Position numbers and translations under genes: made by a program
The notes under the pieces: model-generated
What the model saw: the letters and a program-made list of their open reading frames with translations, nothing else
Database searches by the model: none
What the model was told of the DNA's origin: nothing
DNA from: DASQPR01 sp963797605
Lineage (GTDB): Bacteria > Actinomycetota > Actinomycetes > Mycobacteriales > Micromonosporaceae
Direction: 5' to 3'
Assembly: GCA_963797605.1 (NCBI GenBank)
Contig: CAWCPX010000009.1
Span: 806,001-870,000 of the forward strand
Length of the DNA stretch: 64,000 nt
Shown: piece by piece, positions 1-7,318 of the stretch
Numbering within the stretch: position 1 is the first letter of the stretch
How the letters are laid out: each line of letters opens with the position of its first letter

Positions 1-363
1 CCGATGCTGGAGCTGATGCCACACCTCGACGCGGTCGTGACGCACGGTGGCCTGAACACCATCTGCGAGACGCTCGTGCACGGCGTGCCGCTGGTGGTGG
101 CGCCGATCAAGAGCGATCAGCCGATCAACGCGGACCAGGTCGCGGCGGCGGGCGCGGGTGTTCGGGTGAGCTTTCATCGGGCGAGTCCCGACCAACTGCG
201 CGCGGCCATCAGCGGAGTGCTCGACGACCCGGCGTACCGGCTGGCGGCGGAGCGGCTTCGCGACGATCTGCGGGCTGCCGGAGGGGCGCCAAAAGCCGCC
301 ACCCGGCTAGCCGACCTCGCCCGACAGGCATCTGGTCGAGCACCTGCCACGTCGGTATTGTGA
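1..363 (+). CDS. UDP-glycosyltransferase, C-terminal part (5' end outside window)
   Basis: The open frame runs in from the left edge, so only the last ~120 residues are present. They match the C-terminal nucleotide-sugar-binding half of GT-B, MGT/YjiC-type glycosyltransferases. Visible are the THGGLNT block, the following E-x-x-x-x-G-x-P stretch (ETLVHGVPLVV) and the D-Q-x-x-N-A segment that contact the NDP-sugar. Enzymes of this family transfer a sugar to hydrophobic natural products such as macrolides or polyketides. A carrier-protein gene follows 26 bp downstream on the same strand, which suggests the end of a secondary-metabolite cluster. The donor and acceptor cannot be read from this fragment. 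Confidence 0.88.
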   Translation, partial: PMLELMPHLDAVVTHGGLNTICETLVHGVPLVVAPIKSDQPINADQVAAAGAGVRVSFHRASPDQLRAAISGVLDDPAYRLAAERLRDDLRAAGGAPKAATRLADLARQASGRAPATSVL

Positions 364-389
364 TGACGATCTATTGAGGAGTGTGGGAC

Positions 390-677
390 ATGGAGTCGGA
401 ATCGACGACCATGCCGGTTGACGAAGTGTTGCGTCAACGCGTCATTGACAAGATCTGCGCGCTACTGCCCCGCTACCTCAAGCGAGAGATGGCCGAGGCC
501 TCGGCCGACACTCGGCTGGCCGAGCTCGCCCTGAGTTCGTCCAGCACGCTGGAGATCATGCTCGAGGTCGAAGACGCCCTGGAGATCCAGGTCGACGTCG
601 AGGACTTCGAAGACGACGACATGGAGACGATCGGCCGGCTCGCCACCTACGTCGCGAGCCATTCGCTGGCGTTCTGA
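390..677 (+). CDS. acyl carrier protein (PP-binding), atypical active-site motif
   Basis: A 95-residue acidic helical protein with the layout of an acyl/peptidyl carrier protein. The segment LALSSSSTLEIM aligns with the usual L-G-x-D-S-L-x-x-x-E motif and is followed by a typical helix III region (EDALEIQVDVEDF...ETIGRLATYV). The serine that would carry 4'-phosphopantetheine is kept, but the Asp before it and the Leu after it are both Ser. I start at ATG 390 because GAGGAG lies 8 nt upstream; an in-frame GTG at 381 is the alternative. It follows the glycosyltransferase and probably belongs to the same biosynthetic operon. The pathway is unknown. Confidence 0.8.
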   Translation: MESESTTMPVDEVLRQRVIDKICALLPRYLKREMAEASADTRLAELALSSSSTLEIMLEVEDALEIQVDVEDFEDDDMETIGRLATYVASHSLAF

Positions 678-701
678 CCTCTGCGGCGGTGCCGGCAGAC
701 C

Positions 702-1385
702 TCACGCATCGGCGACCTCGGCGAGGATCCGGGCGAGTTCGGCCGGCTTGCTGACCATCGGCCAGTGGCCCGAGTCGATATCGACGAACTCGACGTGCTT
801 GGCCTTGGCCAATTCGGGCACGTCGCCCTCGGCGATCCATGCCCGTGCCTGCTCCGGGCTGAACTCGGGGCAGACGAGCACGACCGGTACGTCGAACCGG
901 CGGTCGTCGGCCAGACGAACTGTGCCCCTGGCCACGCCTTCGGGCACCGGAATCGCCGCTGCGGCCATGCGGCGCTGGTTCTCCTCATCGAGGTCGGCCG
1001 AGTCGGCACCCTCGAACGGTCCCCAGCCGGGGAAGGGCATGGCACCGTCGGTCATCGGGAAGAAGTCGGCGTACGACTCTCCGTCGGCCGATGGGAAGCC
1101 CCCGATCAGGGCGACTTTCGCGACCTTGTCCGGCCTCGCGTCAGCAGCCAGCCACGCCAGTGTGCAGGCGGCGGAGTGCCCGACCACCAGCGGCTTGTCC
1201 CGCGCCGAGTCGACGGCGGCGACCACCGCGGCGACCTGGTCGTCGAGCGTCGCGGACGCTGATCCGTCACCCTGACCCGGAAGCGTCAGTGGCACCGGAC
1301 GGTGGCCGAGCGCTTCGATCGCGGGCACCACACGGTCCCATGCGGATCCGTCTAGCCACAGGCCACCGATAAGCAGGATGTCCAT
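702..1385 (-). CDS. alpha/beta-hydrolase fold protein
   Basis: A 227-residue alpha/beta hydrolase of the short, lidless type. Visible are the early GGLWLDGSAWD oxyanion-loop region, the nucleophile elbow GHSAA (Ser near residue 95) and a late SGHWPM with the catalytic His. It is probably a cytoplasmic esterase or hydrolase; no substrate can be read. A purine-rich RBS (GGGGAGAA) precedes the ATG. It is divergent from the WYL regulator at 1483, with about 97 bp between them, so that regulator may control it. It converges on the carrier-protein gene. Confidence 0.82.
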   Translation of the reverse strand: MDILLIGGLWLDGSAWDRVVPAIEALGHRPVPLTLPGQGDGSASATLDDQVAAVVAAVDSARDKPLVVGHSAACTLAWLAADARPDKVAKVALIGGFPSADGESYADFFPMTDGAMPFPGWGPFEGADSADLDEENQRRMAAAAIPVPEGVARGTVRLADDRRFDVPVVLVCPEFSPEQARAWIAEGDVPELAKAKHVEFVDIDSGHWPMVSKPAELARILAEVADA

Positions 1386-1470
1386 GATCAGTTCTCCCCT
1401 TCGACGCGGTTATGGAAGCCACGCTAGGACACATTCCGGACGATCCACTGCCGGTTCTTCCCGCGACACC

Positions 1471-1476
1471 TAAACT
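1471..1476 (+). promoter_or_regulatory. -10 box (TAAACT) for a probable leaderless WYL-regulator transcript
   Basis: TAAACT fits TANNNT and ends 6 nt before the GTG at 1483. No ribosome-binding site is present, so transcription probably begins at or next to the start codon. No convincing -35 box was seen. Confidence 0.5.
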
Positions 1477-1482
1477 GCGTGG

Positions 1483-2451
1483 GTGCCGACCGATCTCAGC
1501 CCGACCGCCCGGGCGCTGCGTGCCCTCGAGGTCCTGCAGACACGCCCCGGCGTCACGGCCGACGAACTGGCCGAGAGACTCGGTGTCACGGAGCGGGCCG
1601 CGCGCCGCTACATCGGAATCCTCCGTGAGGCCGGCATCCCGATCGACTCGACCCGAGGGCCGCACGGCGGCTACCGCCTCGGGCGTGGGACCCGCCTGCC
1701 TCCGGTCGTCTTCACGCAGGCCGAGGCGCTTGGCCTGGTCATGGCCGTGCTCGACGGCAGGCCCGCGGCCACCGACGTCGACGACCTGGTCGGCACCGCG
1801 CTCGGCAAGGTCATCCGGGCATTGCCGGACAGCGTCGGCCGGCAGGCGGCCACGTTGCGCGAGCACGCGTCGGCAGCCCCCGATGAGCGCTCGGCCCGCC
1901 CCGATCCCGCCACCGTCAGCGCCCTCGTCGCCGCCGTGGCGGCCCGTCGTCGGGTGCTGGTGACGTACCGCGGCGAGACCGGCACGCAATGGGAGTCCGA
2001 CGTGGACCCGTGGGCGGTCGTCGTCCGTTACGGGCGGTGGTACCTGCTGTGCCATTCTCACCACGCCGGGGCGATCCGTACCTACCGGATCGATCGGGTC
2101 CGCGCGGTGCAGCAGACCACGCACGCGTTCGAGCCGCCCGCCGGCCTTGACCCGGTCGCGTTGGTCGAGGAAAACCTGGGCACCGGGTGGGAGTTCCCGA
2201 CTCGTGTGGTGTTCGCCGCATCGGTTGCCGAGGTGGCGCCGTGGATCCGGCCTCCGATGGGCCGCCTGGAGCCGTCACCCGACGGTTGCGTGTTGGTCGG
2301 CAGCACGAGCAATCCGGCGATGTATGCGCAGGAGTGGCTGGCCAGCGTGCCGTTCGACTTCCGCGTTGACGGCGGCCCCGAACTGCGCGCCGCAGTCGCC
2401 GCAGTCGCCGCCCGCTTCGTCGCGGGCACCTCGCCGACGACTTTTAGTTGA
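1483..2451 (+). CDS. WYL-domain transcriptional regulator (YafY/PafC type)
   Basis: A 322-residue protein with an N-terminal DeoR-like winged helix-turn-helix (TADELAERLGVTERAARRYIGILREAGIPI, residues ~25-55). A WYL domain follows at ~140-220, with the ...WYLLCHSHHAGAIRTYRIDRV core where W-Y-L is seen literally. A WCX-like C-terminal extension follows. WYL proteins are ligand-responsive regulators; PafBC controls DNA-damage genes in mycobacteria, and many others control neighbouring metabolic or defence genes. The gene is divergent from the hydrolase at 702-1385 and overlaps the tail of the STAND ATPase by 8 bp. GTG 1483 is chosen because of the leaderless -10 box. Confidence 0.9.
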   Translation: MPTDLSPTARALRALEVLQTRPGVTADELAERLGVTERAARRYIGILREAGIPIDSTRGPHGGYRLGRGTRLPPVVFTQAEALGLVMAVLDGRPAATDVDDLVGTALGKVIRALPDSVGRQAATLREHASAAPDERSARPDPATVSALVAAVAARRRVLVTYRGETGTQWESDVDPWAVVVRYGRWYLLCHSHHAGAIRTYRIDRVRAVQQTTHAFEPPAGLDPVALVEENLGTGWEFPTRVVFAASVAEVAPWIRPPMGRLEPSPDGCVLVGSTSNPAMYAQEWLASVPFDFRVDGGPELRAAVAAVAARFVAGTSPTTFS

Positions 2452-5023
2452 CGCCGCGCCAACGCTGGATCAGAGTCACCATGTCGGCCTGGTGCATAGC
2501 GGTGCCGGTCGCGAACGCCCGCTCGAATCGCTCCGCGTCGAGGTCCTGCCGTATCGCGCCCAGCAGCTCCATCTCCCCTTGCCGCAGCGTCGGCCACGGG
2601 CGCAAGCCCGCCCGTTGGCGTAGCCCGTCGGCCGCCCCGGCCAGCATGGCCGCCCGCTCCGGATCTTGCCGGGCGAAGGCTAGGCGGGAGAACGCCGCGA
2701 CACACAGCGTGACGCTGCGCGGGCTGTCCGCCGCCAGACTCCACCGCAGCGCTTCGTCCAGCAGCTCGGCCGCGTCGTCGAGTCGGCCCTGGATGATCGC
2801 CAGATTGCCGAGAGCAGCGCAGGCCCAGGCGCTGAGCCACGTGCCGTCGAATTCGGTGGCGATTTCGCGTACCTCCTGGAGGTGATCCAACGCGTCGTCG
2901 AGCCGCCCTGCGATGATCTCCAGGAATCCGGCCTGCAGAACTGCGAGCGCGGTCCAGAAGGGCTCGTCCAGCGCTCGGAACTCCGCGACGGCCTGTAACG
3001 CGGTGTCGAGTGCGCCGCCGACATCGCCTTCGAGCGCGGACAATCCCGCCTCGGTCTGGCGGGACAACGCGTAGAGGAACGGATCGGTCTCCCTGATCGC
3101 CTCCTGTGCCGGCACCAGGCGCCCGCGTACGGCCAGCGCGGCGGTGTCGTCGCCGATGTCCGTGACGACGATCGCCGATGACCAGAGCAACTCGGCCTTG
3201 GCAGGGGCGTCGAGTGAGTCGGCGATCGGCAGCACGCGATCGATCCAGGTACGCGCCTCGGCCAGATGATCACGCAGGATCCAGAACAGCGAGAGCGTCC
3301 GGAACATGTGCGGCAGTGCCCGCTGGTCGTGGTCGAGGTACCAATGCACGGCGGCGGCGATGTTCCCCATCTCCACCTGCAACCGATCGGCCCATGCGCT
3401 TTGCCGCATACCGCGCAGCGGCACGTCGGCAGCCACCGCCATCTGGCGAAAGCACTCGGCGTGTCGGCGGCCGATATCGTCCGCGTCGGCGCGGTTCGCC
3501 AGCCGTTCCACGACGAACGCGCGGATGGTGTTGAGCATCCGACACCGGCTGCCGAACGTTGTCATCTCGGCCACCACCAGGCTGTGCCGGCACAACGCCT
3601 CGGCCATGTCCACCGCGTGACCTTCATCGAGACCGGCGACTTCGGACGCGGCCTCGACGGTCCACCCATCGACGAAAACAGACATGACGTCGAGCAGTGA
3701 TCGTTCCTCCGGGTCCAGCAGTTCGATGCTCCATTCCACCGTGGCACGCAGGGTGCGCTGCCGGTCCGGCGCGTCCACCGTCGCGGTGCCGAGCGCGTCC
3801 AGCGAGGTGGACAACCGGGCCAGCAGCAACTCCGGATCGAGCAGCCGGGTACGGGCCGCCGCCAACTCGATCGCCAGCGGCATGCCATCCAGGAGCTGGC
3901 AGATCCGCGCGATGATTGGCGCGTTGGCCGCGGTCAACGTGAAGCTGGGGCGGACCGCGCGGGCCCGGTCCACGAACAGCGCGAGGGCGGGCGACGCGCG
4001 CACGTCGTCGAGTTCACCGCCAGCTTCGGCCGATAACAGGAGCGGCGGGACCGGGTATTCGCGTTCGGCTCGCAGGCGCAGCACGGTGAGACTGGTCGCG
4101 AGGATGGTCACGCCCGGGCACCGCCTCAGCACCTCGTCGAGATCGGTGGCGATCGCGACGACCTGCTCCAGGTTGTCCAGGACCAGCAGCCAGCGTGCGT
4201 CGCCGAGTTGGTCGATGAGCACGTCGAGCGGTGATGCCGTGCCAAGCTGCGCACCCAACGCGCGGCCGATGTCGCTGAGGGCCAGCTCCGGTTGGCTGAT
4301 CGCGGCGAGCGGTACGAACACGCAGCCCGCCGGGAAGTGGTCGCCGACGCGGTCGGCCACGGCGAGCGCCAGCCGGGTTTTTCCGATGCCGCTCGGGCCG
4401 GTCAAGGTGACCAGACGAGCGTCGGGGTCCGTGACCATCTGCTCGATGTCGACCAGGGCATCGTCCCGGCCGACCAGCGCGGTGATGGCTACCGGAAGCA
4501 CGTGCCGTCCGGTACGCGGCCGTCCGGTATCGGCCGATGTGGTGGCGGCGAATCGCTCGCTCAGCAGCGTGGCGAGGTCGTCGCGTACCAGTCGCGCGAG
4601 CTCGGAAGTGCTGTGAAAGGTGCGGTAAGAACTGTGGTGGGCGAGCCGGGACAGCAGATCCGTCAGGCGCGGGTCTCGGTCGGGCGCCGGAGCTTTCACG
4701 TACATGAGCCGTGGCATCCCGTCCGACAGCTCGAACTCCTCCTCCAGGCCGGACACGCCCATTCCGTCGGCGACGTACCCGTAACGCTGCCAGTAGAGGC
4801 CGATGAAGATGTCGCTCTGGTCGAGATAGGCCCGGTAGACGTCCTGCGGCGGATGGGGGCGAGCGCCCAGTTCGAACATGACCGGAGTGAGCCGCAATGT
4901 CGAGATCGCTTTGGCGACAACCTGTCGTTCGTCGGCGAGTTCCTCGAGTGTCGAGCTCACGAATATCCGCAGGCGCTGATCAGGCGTCTGGATCGCCGCG
5001 CCCGCCGGACGCGGCGCGCTCAC
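2444..5023 (-). CDS. DUF4062 - STAND (NB-ARC-like) ATPase with helical repeats
   Basis: An 859-residue protein. Residues ~15-165 form a DUF4062 domain (starts RIFVSSTLEELADER, with SDIFIGLYWQRYG), a fold often found at the N-terminus of signalling NTPases. Residues ~185-450 are a STAND/NB-ARC-type ATPase with Walker A GPSGIGKT and Walker B LLVLDNLEQ, followed by a winged-helix region. Residues ~480-859 are TPR-like helical repeats. The same ATPase-TPR core occurs in AfsR-type regulators, but there is no DNA-binding SARP domain here. GTG start at 5023 has GGAAGG 7 nt upstream. An insertion sequence begins about 58 bp upstream, so the native promoter has probably been displaced. A defence or signalling role is inference from domain architecture only. 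Confidence 0.85.
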   Translation of the reverse strand: MSAPRPAGAAIQTPDQRLRIFVSSTLEELADERQVVAKAISTLRLTPVMFELGARPHPPQDVYRAYLDQSDIFIGLYWQRYGYVADGMGVSGLEEEFELSDGMPRLMYVKAPAPDRDPRLTDLLSRLAHHSSYRTFHSTSELARLVRDDLATLLSERFAATTSADTGRPRTGRHVLPVAITALVGRDDALVDIEQMVTDPDARLVTLTGPSGIGKTRLALAVADRVGDHFPAGCVFVPLAAISQPELALSDIGRALGAQLGTASPLDVLIDQLGDARWLLVLDNLEQVVAIATDLDEVLRRCPGVTILATSLTVLRLRAEREYPVPPLLLSAEAGGELDDVRASPALALFVDRARAVRPSFTLTAANAPIIARICQLLDGMPLAIELAAARTRLLDPELLLARLSTSLDALGTATVDAPDRQRTLRATVEWSIELLDPEERSLLDVMSVFVDGWTVEAASEVAGLDEGHAVDMAEALCRHSLVVAEMTTFGSRCRMLNTIRAFVVERLANRADADDIGRRHAECFRQMAVAADVPLRGMRQSAWADRLQVEMGNIAAAVHWYLDHDQRALPHMFRTLSLFWILRDHLAEARTWIDRVLPIADSLDAPAKAELLWSSAIVVTDIGDDTAALAVRGRLVPAQEAIRETDPFLYALSRQTEAGLSALEGDVGGALDTALQAVAEFRALDEPFWTALAVLQAGFLEIIAGRLDDALDHLQEVREIATEFDGTWLSAWACAALGNLAIIQGRLDDAAELLDEALRWSLAADSPRSVTLCVAAFSRLAFARQDPERAAMLAGAADGLRQRAGLRPWPTLRQGEMELLGAIRQDLDAERFERAFATGTAMHQADMVTLIQRWRGVN

Positions 5024-5077
5024 CGATCGCCTTCCGTGGCACCCACCCGAGCCATTGTGGCACTGCGGCGCGGGCGG

Positions 5078-5092
5078 CTAGGTGGCTGGTGT
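5078..5092 (+). repeat. left inverted repeat of the IS element
   Basis: CTAGGTGGCTGGTGT is an exact reverse complement of positions 6897-6911. The outermost CTAG is itself palindromic, so it may be a 4-bp target duplication, leaving an 11-bp terminal repeat. Confidence 0.85.
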
Positions 5093-5140
5093 CTAACGCC
5101 GTTTGGGGTTGGACGGTTTGGTCGGGGCTTGGTGTGGTCG

Positions 5141-5166
5141 GTTGTGGATGGCGGTTGTGGATGGCG
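5141..5166 (+). repeat. 13-bp tandem duplication inside the IS left end
   Basis: GTTGTGGATGGCG occurs twice head to tail in the subterminal non-coding part of the IS. It may be a transposase subterminal site or a slippage product. Confidence 0.6.
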
Positions 5167-5249
5167 TTGGCCGTTGTCGGTGGTCTTGGGTGGTTCAGTG
5201 GGGTGTGCCGGCTGGGTCTTTGAGGCCTTTCCCGGTTCGTTGTGGTGGT

Positions 5250-6833
5250 TCAGGTGATGGTCCAGCCGGTGGTGGTTTGGTGGGTGAGGCCGAGGATGGC
5301 GAGGCGGGCGAGGTTGGTGGCGGCGGCGAGGAGGTGGAAGTCGGCGGCGACTTTGTCGGTGCCGCGCATCCGGGTGCGTCGTCCGCCGTGGCGTCGGCGC
5401 ATGAGGTGGGCGATTTTGCGTTCGACTTTCGGTCGCACGGCTCGGTAGTCGGTTTGCCAGGCGGGGTCGGTCTGGGCGGTCCGGGCGGTGGTGAGTCTGG
5501 CTTCGTGGTGGCCGATGGTGACGATCCGCCCGGACTTCGAGGTGGTGCAGTCGGCTGCGAGGGGGCAGGTGGTGCAGGCGGTGCCGAATCGTGCGGCGCC
5601 GGAGTTGCGTTCGTGTCCCGTCATCGGCCGGATCGCCACGGTGACGCCGGCGGGGCAGGTAACGGTGGCCGCGTCCAGGTCGATGGTGAATGCGTCTTTG
5701 GTGAAGTGTCCGGCCGGGGCTACCGGTTTCTGGACTTTCGTGCGGGCCTGGGCGCCGACGGTGTCGAGGTGGGTGAGGAGTTCGCCGCTGCCGTAGGCGC
5801 TGTCGCCGTAGACCGTGAACGGTTCCGCGCCGCCGGTGGTGATGTCCTCGAGGAGGTCGACGGCGGTGACCGCGTCGCCGGTGCCGGGGGTGCTGACCGC
5901 GGTCTTGGTGATGATTTCGCTGTCCGGGTCGATCGCGATGTGGGCTTTGAACCCGTCGTATCCGCGGTGGTTGGTTTTGTGGCCGTGCCGGGCGTACGGG
6001 TCGACGGTGGAGATGATCCGGTTCGGTGCGACCCGCCGGGCGATCCGGAACCGGTGTCCGTCGTCGCCGGCCTCGAGGTCCTGGCCCAGGATCGTGGCCA
6101 ACAGCTGCGCGGCGTCCCAGACCGCCTCGGTCACCATGCGGCCCTCCAGCCAGGCCAGCAGGGCATGGCCGTCACCGGCCCGGGAGTCGACCAAGTCGGC
6201 CTGCGCGGCCCGGTCGTCCCAGTCGATCGTGGGCTTTCCCGGGCTGCGGTAATCGTCGCCACTGGTCAACAACGCCCGCAGTTCGGCTTCCAGGTCGTCG
6301 TCGGCGCAGGTGAGCAGGCCCCGGACCGCGGAACGGATCAGGGTGATCGTGTCCATCGTCGCGACCGCGTCATACAACGGTGTCGAATCCAGGACCCGGC
6401 GCCGTCCGATCAGGCCAGCCTGCCCGGCGGCGGCGAGGGCGACGGTGAAGACCCGGTCGGGGTCATCGGAGCGGCGCAGACGTTCGCGCATGTCGACCAG
6501 GACCGTGTGCGCGAACGACACCCGACCCGCACCGTCCCAGCCACCGACCCCGGCCGCGTACCGCCACCGGGCATCGAAGGTGAACCGGTCGACGGCCTCC
6601 CGATCGGACAGGCCTTCCAGCCGTTGCAGGACCATCACCGCCGCGACCACCGACGGCGGCACCGACCGGCGCCCGGTCCCGACGAACAGGTCCGCGAACA
6701 TCACGTCCGGGAACAACACCGGCAGACCACGATGCAGAAACCCATAAATCGACGTGCCGGCCAGGGTCTCGTCACAGAATCGGGTCACCGGGTCGAACAG
6801 GTCACCCTGCTGCGAAGCCTTCCCCAACGTCAT
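5250..6833 (-). CDS. IS1182-family DDE transposase
   Basis: A 527-residue intact transposase. The N-terminus (PVTRFCDETLAGTSIYGFLH, then LFVGTGRRSVPPSVVAAVMVLQ) is the DUF772-like region typical of IS1182/IS5-group enzymes. The RNase H-like catalytic core follows, with YGDSAYGSGE supplying one acidic residue. A Cys-rich segment (FGTACTTCPLAADC) near residues 420-440 is the small zinc-ribbon-like insertion of this family. The enzyme cuts and rejoins DNA at the element's terminal repeats. Reading frame, start (ATG at 6833) and length are normal for the family, with no sign of decay. Confidence 0.93.
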   Translation of the reverse strand: MTLGKASQQGDLFDPVTRFCDETLAGTSIYGFLHRGLPVLFPDVMFADLFVGTGRRSVPPSVVAAVMVLQRLEGLSDREAVDRFTFDARWRYAAGVGGWDGAGRVSFAHTVLVDMRERLRRSDDPDRVFTVALAAAGQAGLIGRRRVLDSTPLYDAVATMDTITLIRSAVRGLLTCADDDLEAELRALLTSGDDYRSPGKPTIDWDDRAAQADLVDSRAGDGHALLAWLEGRMVTEAVWDAAQLLATILGQDLEAGDDGHRFRIARRVAPNRIISTVDPYARHGHKTNHRGYDGFKAHIAIDPDSEIITKTAVSTPGTGDAVTAVDLLEDITTGGAEPFTVYGDSAYGSGELLTHLDTVGAQARTKVQKPVAPAGHFTKDAFTIDLDAATVTCPAGVTVAIRPMTGHERNSGAARFGTACTTCPLAADCTTSKSGRIVTIGHHEARLTTARTAQTDPAWQTDYRAVRPKVERKIAHLMRRRHGGRRTRMRGTDKVAADFHLLAAATNLARLAILGLTHQTTTGWTIT

Positions 6834-6896
6834 GTCTCAAACTACCGCAAAACATCGTCAACCATCAATCAGTCGAACGGCCGGAACCCACGAAAA

Positions 6897-6911
6897 ACAC
6901 CAGCCACCTAG
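6897..6911 (-). repeat. right inverted repeat of the IS element
   Basis: ACACCAGCCACCTAG is the exact reverse complement of positions 5078-5092. Confidence 0.85.
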
Positions 6912-7169
6912 GGCCTGTTTCAAAGTCCGGCGCGGGAACAACGGATCCAGACGCGAGGCAGCGCCCGGGACACGTACCAGTGAATGCATGAATGAATTTG
7001 CCGTTCAAATCCCCATTCAATAGCGAATATGCGCGCGAATTGCGCGACAGAGCGTGTCCGTAACGTCGCGGTTCGAAGTGTATGTGCCGCATGGGTTGTC
7101 TGCGCGATAACCGTTTCCCTAAGGTGAGTGGCGGTCCGTACTTCGTGTCGATGACCACCCGGGTCGTCT
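6908..7169. other. non-coding stretch between the IS and the riboswitch
   Basis: About 260 bp with no convincing gene on either strand. It must contain the promoter of the riboswitch-NlpC/P60 transcript and, before the IS arrived, probably the upstream region of the STAND gene. I could not pick a reliable -35/-10 pair. Confidence 0.4.
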
Positions 7170-7296
7170 CGAGCGGACTAACGCCAAATCGCGCAAGCGA
7201 ACCGGGGAACCGCGTGTTTCTGGGGTGAATCCGCGAATTCGTTCGCGGTAGGGCGACTTTCCCGCCCGAATCCGTCAGCTAACCCGGTCGGCGCCA
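7170..7296 (+). promoter_or_regulatory. c-di-AMP riboswitch (ydaO/yuaA class)
   Basis: The sequence carries the conserved blocks of the ydaO-yuaA aptamer: an early GAACCGGGGAACC block (7198-7212), GGGGTGAATCCG (7222-7233), the GTAGGGCGACTTTCCC stem (from 7248) and the late CCGTCAGCTAACCCGGT (7272-7288). In the family c-di-AMP binding usually switches expression off. In actinobacteria this class is typically found before NlpC/P60 or Rpf-type wall hydrolases, and an NlpC/P60 gene starts 22 bp after the aptamer. The RBS (AGAAGGAG, about 7301-7308) lies just outside it, so control could act on translation or termination. Confidence 0.93.
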
Positions 7297-7318
7297 GGAA
7301 AGAAGGAGCCGCAGAACC

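Larger units (their letters stand above)
5082..6907. mobile_element. insertion sequence, IS1182 family
   Basis: The element is bounded by an exact inverted repeat (GTGGCTGGTGT / ACACCAGCCAC) and flanked on both sides by CTAG. It is about 1.83 kb long and carries one transposase gene on the minus strand. About 165 bp lie between the left end and the transposase stop, with nothing coding seen. It is inserted about 58 bp upstream of the STAND ATPase gene and about 260 bp before the c-di-AMP riboswitch. Terminal repeats and reading frame are intact, so it looks recent and possibly active. Confidence 0.85.

Noticed and set aside
2444..5023. SARP/AfsR-type pathway regulator
   Set aside because: The ATPase and TPR parts are similar, but the N-terminus is DUF4062 and there is no DNA-binding BTAD/SARP domain.
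5103..6911. 602-codon plus-strand open frame over the IS element
   Set aside because: Antisense to the transposase; composition is Gly/Val/Asp-rich shadow sequence without motifs.
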